From Pseudomonadota bacterium (lineage in GTDB: Bacteria > Myxococcota > Bradymonadia > UBA4248), in NCBI GenBank assembly GCA_017629415.1, contig JAGBXG010000478.1, positions 1 through 5,655 on the forward strand: a DNA stretch of 5,655 nucleotides. Direction: 5' to 3'. Positions 1 through 3,738 of the stretch are shown piece by piece (the stretch's first letter is position 1; each line of letters begins with the position of its first letter). Position numbers and translations under genes: made by a program. The notes beneath the pieces were generated by a model. It was not told the DNA's origin. It searched no databases and saw only the letters and a program-made list of their open reading frames with translations.

Positions 1-31
1 CATTACCTTGCAGGCCCACGAAATCGATCAT
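1..31 (-). CDS. possible first codons of a gene leaving the left edge
   Basis: An ATG at 31 reading leftwards opens a frame beginning MIDFVGLQGN that is still open at the window edge. The double-hairpin repeat lies just upstream, as expected if this is the start of a gene. The Shine-Dalgarno match is weak: a GGA about 12 bases upstream. A second ATG at positions 3-1, preceded by AAGG, lies in another frame and is an alternative. Ten codons are far too few to identify a family, and this could be chance. The call is inference from start placement only. Confidence 0.25.
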   Translation of the reverse strand, partial: MIDFVGLQGN

Positions 32-43
32 GATTGCAGGATT

Positions 44-89
44 CCAAAGGAGCTCAGCTCCTTTGGTGGGGTCCGGGGCCAAGCCCCGG
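44..89 (+). repeat. double-hairpin intergenic repeat, copy 1
   Basis: There are two adjacent perfect stem-loops. Stem 1 is 44-53 paired with 57-66 (10 bp, loop TCA). Stem 2 is 73-79 paired with 83-89 (7 bp, loop CAA). The linker between them is TGGGGT, continuing the TTGG at the end of stem 1. Compared with copy 2, stem 1 has A-T pairs where copy 2 has G-C pairs, and the base of stem 2 is CC/GG where copy 2 has TT/AA, so pairing is kept. No T-run follows on either strand, so it is not an ordinary intrinsic terminator. A G-run and CCCGGCG follow at 91-103. Confidence 0.8.
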
Positions 90-149
90 CGGGGGGGCCC
101 GGCGTACGCAAAGTCACAAAAGACTTACGAAGTGGTATGTCGCGGGGAC

Positions 150-179
150 GAAAAATGGGGGAGCGGGTCCCCATTTTTC
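150..179. terminator. symmetrical terminator-like inverted repeat
   Basis: GAAAAATGGGG (150-160) pairs perfectly with CCCCATTTTTC (169-179) around an 8-base loop. The A-run and T-run form the outer stem, so either strand yields a GC-topped hairpin ending in a short U-tract, the form of a bidirectional intrinsic terminator. It lies about 140 bp past the stop of the 251-aa minus-strand gene and could end that transcript, or one entering from the left. The U-tract is only five bases and lies within the stem, so termination strength is uncertain. Confidence 0.5.
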
Positions 180-241
180 CAAAAAACGAGTGTTATCAGT
201 ACCCGGCTCATTCACAAAAACGTCAAATCCATTGCTGGTTA

Positions 242-284
242 CAAGGGGCTCAGCCCCTTGGCGGGGTTTGGGGCGGAGCCCCAA
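242..284 (+). repeat. double-hairpin intergenic repeat, copy 2
   Basis: This is the most regular copy. Stem 1 is 242-249 paired with 253-260 (8 bp, loop TCA). Stem 2 is 268-274 paired with 278-284 (7 bp, loop GGA). The linker is GCGGGGT. It has the same orientation as copy 1 and lies 34 bp beyond the stop codon of the 251-aa gene, which reads the other way. Three GGGG runs and further GG doublets fall within about 32 bases. An A-rich tract rather than a T-run follows on the plus strand. Confidence 0.85.
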
Positions 285-317
285 GAAAAAACAACACAAG
301 AAAAAAACAAAAAAATT

Positions 318-1073
318 TTAACCTGGTCCGTAGCTGACAAAACCGGCGGGTTTAGGCGGCATATTGTCTGTTTTTTCTTTTTTGACTTTGTGTTCTTTCA
401 TGCCAACTTGGGTCATGCCCTTGGCGCTGAAAATGAAGAGTTTGTTCTTGCGAGCCACCAGATCTTTGGCCAAATCCGTCGTCGAATTGTTGAGGTGCCA
501 TGGGCTGTCTTCGGTGGGGGGTGTTTTAGAAATTTGTTCCCAGGGACAAAGAACAAAGATTTCTTCCAAAAATGCACGGAAATCGTTAATAAAGTTGACG
601 CTCTCAGACTTGATGAATTCGATGGGTTCGAGTTTGACACTGCGAGCTTCTTCGACGAGTTCGGTAGCTTCGGATAGTGGAGTTGTATCTAAATCGAACG
701 GGAGTGCACGTTCTAAGTCATAGTAGCGTTCGATTTTGGGGATATTGCGTAAAATAAATTGTGGTGTGCATTCACAGACTTGGTCATCAATTTCATCTGG
801 ACGTTCATGTCGCTGAGGTTTGGCGATAGAATCAAGCTCAAGTTTGTGCAAATCTGCAATTTTCTTGGCAAAAATTCGGTGATCTCTGCTTAATGGTGTT
901 TCAATATGCACAGATTTGGGACATTGACGTGGTACAAGTGCCATATCGGCATCGACAAAGGCACTGCGCCAAAATCCAGCCTCTGGTCTGTGATGTTTTG
1001 GGAAAACTTCCGGTCCTAGATCACAGCAGACAATGGAGAGATCGAGTTCAAGTTTGCGTGTCGTGTCGTCCAT
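318..1073 (-). CDS. hypothetical protein, 251 residues
   Basis: I do not recognise this protein. It starts MDDTTRKLEL and has AAGGGA (1078-1083) five bases before the ATG, a good ribosome binding site. It ends PPKPAGFVSYGPG just before TAA. No signal peptide or membrane segment is visible, so it is probably cytoplasmic. It is rich in charged residues, with a CEC pair near residue 100, an acidic patch at 138-152 (LVEEARSVKLEP), and a lysine-rich stretch at 226-234 leading into a Pro/Gly tail, probably disordered. Six cysteines (16, 17, 51, 100, 102, 176) are not spaced like a known zinc or iron-sulfur motif. A terminator separates it from the operon upstream, so it is probably transcribed alone. 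Its base composition looks slightly more AT-rich than the AAA+ gene. Coding status is supported by the long frame, the ribosome binding site and unbiased composition. Confidence 0.75.
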   Translation of the reverse strand: MDDTTRKLELDLSIVCCDLGPEVFPKHHRPEAGFWRSAFVDADMALVPRQCPKSVHIETPLSRDHRIFAKKIADLHKLELDSIAKPQRHERPDEIDDQVCECTPQFILRNIPKIERYYDLERALPFDLDTTPLSEATELVEEARSVKLEPIEFIKSESVNFINDFRAFLEEIFVLCPWEQISKTPPTEDSPWHLNNSTTDLAKDLVARKNKLFIFSAKGMTQVGMKEHKVKKEKTDNMPPKPAGFVSYGPG

Positions 1074-1110
1074 GATGTCCCTTTTTTAGATTTATTTTAG
1101 GGCTTTTGAC

Positions 1111-1165
1111 CACACCCCCCACTAAAGTGGCCAGCCCTATTTGGAGGCTACCAGCTCCCTTTGAG
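1111..1165 (-). repeat. hairpin-forming G-rich intergenic segment, possible diverged repeat
   Basis: Read on the minus strand, this segment has an imperfect stem-loop near its start (GGAGC...GCCTCC with one bulged base). It then has CCACTTTAGTGG, which folds into a tight hairpin, followed by GGGGGGTGTGGTC. GGGGTGTGG is shared with copy 3 of the double-hairpin repeat, and the general plan of hairpin plus G-rich strand is similar. The rest does not align well, so it may be a separate repeat family or a decayed member. It occupies the leader of the 251-aa gene. No convincing -35/-10 pair is visible, though TAAAAT at about 1092-1097 on the minus strand could be a -10. Confidence 0.35.
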
Positions 1166-1184
1166 AACTCAAAATACTTTTAAC

Positions 1185-1218
1185 AAAAAAAAGCCGGATT
1201 CCCTAAAGAAATCCGGCT
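1185..1218 (-). terminator. intrinsic terminator of the ycf46-ycf35-DUF2997 operon
   Basis: On the minus strand, AGCCGGATT (1218-1210) pairs perfectly with AATCCGGCT (1200-1192) around a nine-base loop. Eight T follow (1192-1185, the first within the stem), then GTT. This is a textbook rho-independent terminator 20 bp past the stop of the DUF2997 gene, and it ends the operon before the 251-aa gene. Confidence 0.92.
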
Positions 1219-1238
1219 GATTTTGGTACAGAAGCGAC

Positions 1239-1454
1239 TTATTTTTTGTCGTCGGAACCCACTGTAAGGCTGGTGTGGATTTCTTCTTCCTGCTGATAAT
1301 ATTCGCTTGTGTAGGTACGATTTTTAATAATGCCGAGAGCTTCTTCGATTTCACGAGTCAATTCTGTGCAGCTTTTTCCTTTCGCGCCTTTCACTTCGAT
1401 GCCAACGGAACCATCGGGATTAATGGTGAATTCGATTTCCTGTTTTGTTGCCAT
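1239..1454 (-). CDS. DUF2997 family small protein
   Basis: This 71-residue protein matches the DUF2997 family. The pattern is IEFTINPDGSVGIEVKGAKGKSC (residues 7-29), then a helix TELTREIEEALG (30-41) and TSEYYQQ (49-55). In the family, this form is a short beta-hairpin followed by a GxKGxSC turn, with the single cysteine (Cys29) at the start of the helix. Its molecular function is unknown, and it is usually encoded beside DUF1257 genes. The polar tail (56-71, ending GSDDKK) is probably disordered. It begins 15 bp after the DUF1257 stop, with only a weak GGTG six bases before the ATG, so translation may depend on coupling to the gene upstream. A strong terminator follows. No membrane or export signal is present. 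The family call is made from memory of the pattern. Confidence 0.85.
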   Translation of the reverse strand: MATKQEIEFTINPDGSVGIEVKGAKGKSCTELTREIEEALGIIKNRTYTSEYYQQEEEIHTSLTVGSDDKK

Positions 1455-1469
1455 AGTTACACCGTTATC

Positions 1470-1865
1470 TTACGACCATTTACGGACGGTTAATGTGATG
1501 ACGTTATCATTCTTGGTTTCTTCCATATCGAGGGTATAGCCTTTCTTTTTCACCTCTTTGAGAACCTTGTGATATGCGTAACGCTGTTGAACCTGATTGA
1601 CAAACTGCTGTTCGGTCACGCCGCGAGTCGCTTCGACGCCCCACCAGTCAGCAAGCAGCTCGCAGCCGGTTTCAGTCACACGGAGACCAACATCGTATTT
1701 GCCGCTGACTTTAATAGAAATGTCAGCTTTTTCGAGTTGTTGATTATAACCACGAACATTCACGCCTTCTTCGGAGTGCGTATATTCGTAGCCGAGATCA
1801 TCGAGAGCCTCAAGAATGCACTCAAGGTCGTTCATTGCTGTTTCTACGGTTGAGAAATGGCTCAT
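1470..1865 (-). CDS. ycf35: Ycf35 / DUF1257 family protein
   Basis: This 131-residue protein shows the hallmarks of the DUF1257/Ycf35 family from end to end: MSHFSTV at the start, DLECILEALDDLGY (13-26), VRGYNQQ (37-43), a core of GKYDVGLR plus ELLADWWGVE (55-78), QRYAYHKVLKEVKKKGY (94-110), and a final beta strand ending VRKW. Its length is typical and complete. Ycf35 is named from red-algal plastid genomes, has cyanobacterial homologues, and has no settled biochemical role. A strong ribosome binding site, AAGGAAGG (1878-1871), lies five bases from the ATG and fixes the start. It follows ycf46 after 96 bp, a gap filled by a double-hairpin repeat, and precedes DUF2997 by 15 bp. I infer that it works with both products as a cytoplasmic partner of the ATPase. 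Confidence 0.93.
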   Translation of the reverse strand: MSHFSTVETAMNDLECILEALDDLGYEYTHSEEGVNVRGYNQQLEKADISIKVSGKYDVGLRVTETGCELLADWWGVEATRGVTEQQFVNQVQQRYAYHKVLKEVKKKGYTLDMEETKNDNVITLTVRKWS

Positions 1866-1893
1866 TTTAACCTTCCTTAAATATTTTTAATTG

Positions 1894-1936
1894 ATGGGGC
1901 GCCGCTCCACACCCCGCCAAGGGGCGAACCCCTTGG
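1894..1936 (-). repeat. double-hairpin intergenic repeat, copy 3, inside the operon
   Basis: This is the same element as at 44-89 and 242-284, read on the minus strand. Stem 1 is CCAAGGGG (1936-1929) paired with CCCCTTGG (1924-1917) around a TTCG loop. The linker CGGGGTGT follows, then stem 2, GGAGC/GCCCC (1908-1904 with 1900-1896, loop GGC), with one A-C mismatch. TTGGCGGGGT is identical to copy 2. It sits between the ycf46 stop and the ribosome binding site of ycf35, so it will be in the operon mRNA unless ycf35 has its own promoter. An AT-rich spacer (1880-1893) separates it from the ribosome binding site. Confidence 0.85.
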
Positions 1937-1961
1937 AACCCACAATAAACTTGAAAAGAAA

Positions 1962-3515
1962 TTACATTTCGAGATGTCTGATATTCTGATCTTCACCGCC
2001 GATCGATTCATCATCGAGACTGGCGCGGCGTGCACGGCTCTTGGCCCAGTCGCGCATATAGTCAATGCGTTCTTTCATCTGATAGGAAAGCGGAATGATT
2101 TCGTTGCAGCTGCGAACAACGCTGTCGGTATCGATATCTTTCTTGGCTTCGAAGGCATCGAACAATGCCGAAACGATGGCCTGTTCGATTTCGGAACCGG
2201 AGAAACCTTGGGTTGCGGCGACGATGCGCGGAATATCGAAGTCGGCGACTTTACGGTTTTTCTTGATGATATGGATTTCGATGATCGTGCGGCGTTCGGT
2301 CGGGCTGGGAAGGTCAACGAAGAAGATTTCGTCGAAACGGCCTTTACGGAGAAGTTCCGGCGGAAGCATCGAAACGTCGTTGGCCGTAGCCATAACGAAT
2401 ACCGGGCTGGTTTTTTCCTGGAGCCATGTAATAAACGAACCGAAAACACGAGCGGAGGTACCGCCGTCGGTCGAACCGGAGCTCTTGGTGCCGGAGAAAC
2501 CTTTTTCCAACTCGTCCATCCAAAGAATACATGGGGCAACGGCTTCTGCGGTCTGAATGGCTTTGCGCATATTTTCTTCGGACGAACCGACGAGGCTGCT
2601 GAACACCTTGCCGACGTCGAGGCGGAGAAGCGGCATCTTCCAAAGTGCGCCAACGGCCTTGGCGGTCAACGATTTACCGCAGCCCGGAATACCGATGAGC
2701 AAAATGCCTTTGGGCAAAGGAAGACCGAATTCACGAGCCTTGGAGCTGAACGCCAGGTTACGGGTTTTGAGCCAGGCTTTGAGAATTTCAAGACCACCGA
2801 TGTCGCGAAGCTTGAGATCCGATTGATAGAACTCAAGAAGACCGCTCTTGCGGATAAGATTTTTCTTTTCTTCGATGATCGTATCAATGTCGAAATCGCG
2901 GCAAACAACAAGGCTCTTCGAAAATACGTTCGAGGCTTCGGAAGCCGTCAAGCCGAGCGCAGCTTCTACAACGCGTTCACGGAAATACGGATCGTTACGG
3001 ACTTGCTGACAAAGTTCATCGGGTACGCTCTTGAGCACCTGAAGCACGAGTTCGTTGATGACCGTACGGTTCGGCAGATCGAAATCAATGACGCTGACTT
3101 CTTTTTCAAGCTCGGTCGGCAGTTTGAACGTCGGGCTCAGAAGCAGCACGTGTTTTTTAAAGCGGCTCGTCTTAAACTCGCGACTGAGATCGCGCAGACG
3201 ACGCGTAACGTTCGGATCCGAAAGATACGGATGAAAATCGCGGAGCACAAAAAGTGCATCGTTTTCATAACGGAAAATGTGCTCCATCGCGCGCTGCGGA
3301 TCGCGAATATCATTGAACGTATCGCCATCACCGCCCTGGAAACCTTCGGTGCAGGACCAGGTCACAAAACGACGGTTGCGGCGTTCGCAAATCGAGCGGA
3401 GACTCTTTTCAACGCGCTCTTCTTCCGTGCTTGTCACGTACAAAAGTGGGTATCTTGCACGAATTAAATACTCAATTTCCTCTTCTGAAGAAACGTTCGC
3501 TCGAATTCCTTCCAT
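1962..3515 (-). CDS. ycf46: Ycf46-like AAA+ ATPase
   Basis: This 517-residue protein is close to the usual Ycf46 length. The C-terminal half is a complete FtsH/Cdc48-type AAA+ module: Walker A GIPGCGKS (275-282), pore-loop region KVFSSLVGSSEENMRKA (303-319), Walker B CILWMDELEK (329-338) with Asp334/Glu335, sensor 1 Asn379 in MATAND, arginine fingers Arg390/Arg393 in LLRKGRFDE, and the lid motif GFSGSEIEQAI (437-447). The N-terminal half (about 12-165) opens with LIRARYPLLYVTSTEEERVE, as in other Ycf46 proteins. It looks like a diverged P-loop domain without a Walker A. The tail (485-517) is basic, then acidic. AGGA six bases before the ATG supports the start. It heads the operon with ycf35 and DUF2997. 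No protease domain or membrane helix is present. I infer that it is a cytoplasmic remodelling ATPase whose substrate is unknown. Confidence 0.93.
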   Translation of the reverse strand: MEGIRANVSSEEEIEYLIRARYPLLYVTSTEEERVEKSLRSICERRNRRFVTWSCTEGFQGGDGDTFNDIRDPQRAMEHIFRYENDALFVLRDFHPYLSDPNVTRRLRDLSREFKTSRFKKHVLLLSPTFKLPTELEKEVSVIDFDLPNRTVINELVLQVLKSVPDELCQQVRNDPYFRERVVEAALGLTASEASNVFSKSLVVCRDFDIDTIIEEKKNLIRKSGLLEFYQSDLKLRDIGGLEILKAWLKTRNLAFSSKAREFGLPLPKGILLIGIPGCGKSLTAKAVGALWKMPLLRLDVGKVFSSLVGSSEENMRKAIQTAEAVAPCILWMDELEKGFSGTKSSGSTDGGTSARVFGSFITWLQEKTSPVFVMATANDVSMLPPELLRKGRFDEIFFVDLPSPTERRTIIEIHIIKKNRKVADFDIPRIVAATQGFSGSEIEQAIVSALFDAFEAKKDIDTDSVVRSCNEIIPLSYQMKERIDYMRDWAKSRARRASLDDESIGGEDQNIRHLEM

Positions 3516-3558
3516 GTTTTATCCTGCTCCCGGTATGGGTTGATGAAATGAGACAAGC

Positions 3559-3572
3559 CGAAATTCATTTCG
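3559..3572. promoter_or_regulatory. short palindrome in the ycf46 leader
   Basis: CGAAAT-TC-ATTTCG is a perfect inverted repeat with 6-bp arms, about 44 bp upstream of the ycf46 start. The related ATTCATTTC recurs at about 3626-3634. The size and position would suit an operator or a small 5'-leader hairpin. A chance palindrome of this size is possible. Confidence 0.3.
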
Positions 3573-3585
3573 TGCTATGCCCCTT

Positions 3586-3600
3586 TAAACTTAATGTTTA
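3586..3600. promoter_or_regulatory. TAAAC-N5-GTTTA inverted repeat in the ycf46 leader
   Basis: TAAAC and GTTTA arms flank five AT-rich bases about 70 bp upstream of the ycf46 start codon, a geometry seen in many repressor operators. No clear sigma-70 -35/-10 pair can be picked out around it, so its role in the operon promoter is a guess. Confidence 0.3.
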
Positions 3601-3645
3601 GCGTGCATTGCTGCCGCTATTTGGCATTCATTTCAAAAATAATCT

Positions 3646-3727
3646 TGCTTATCGAACAAAACATAACAGCTGCCATTTGACAAACAATCATGTCGGACAA
3701 ACCATGACAGCCATCATCTGACAAACA
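3646..3727. repeat. two 41-bp imperfect tandem repeats
   Basis: Units 3646-3686 and 3687-3727 align without gaps with 30 of 41 positions identical. Each unit contains the ACAAA core twice: exact GACAAAC at 3679-3685, 3696-3702 and 3720-3726, and a variant AACAAAA at 3655-3661. The four cores are spaced 24, 17 and 24 bp apart. The array starts 11 bp past the stop of the FHA gene and about 130 bp upstream of ycf46. It could be a cluster of protein-binding sites for the operon promoter or a decayed duplication. Confidence 0.75.
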
Positions 3728-3738
3728 GCCGCTTGATG

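Larger units (their letters stand above)
1..317. other. non-coding stretch downstream of the 251-aa gene
   Basis: Apart from the possible gene start at the left edge, I see no convincing gene here. It holds two same-orientation copies of the double-hairpin repeat (44-89 and 242-284), a G/C-rich tail after the first copy (90-104), a terminator-like inverted repeat (150-179), and an A-rich tract (283-315) that reads as T-rich on the minus strand just past the 251-aa gene. The open frames across it are Gly/Pro/Lys-rich translations of the repeats and lack family resemblance. Confidence 0.7.

Noticed and set aside
44..284. CRISPR array
   Set aside because: There are only two copies here, they diverge, the element is a double hairpin, and there is no regular spacer length.
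242..290. Repeat copy 2 as a simple terminator of the 251-aa gene
   Set aside because: On the minus strand the T-rich tract comes before the hairpins, not after, so the order is wrong for intrinsic termination.
8..677. Overlapping plus-strand frames of 95 to 215 residues near the left end
   Set aside because: They run through the double-hairpin repeats and antisense to the 251-aa gene, with no ribosome binding site or family resemblance.
1974..3467. A 497-residue open frame on the plus strand opposite ycf46
   Set aside because: It lies wholly antisense to a strongly supported AAA+ gene, has no recognisable family, and its Asn/Phe/Arg/Ala-rich composition is what codon bias of the other strand produces.
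3646..3727. Replication-origin iterons
   Set aside because: Only two 41-bp units are present, with no DnaA-box cluster and no replication gene nearby.
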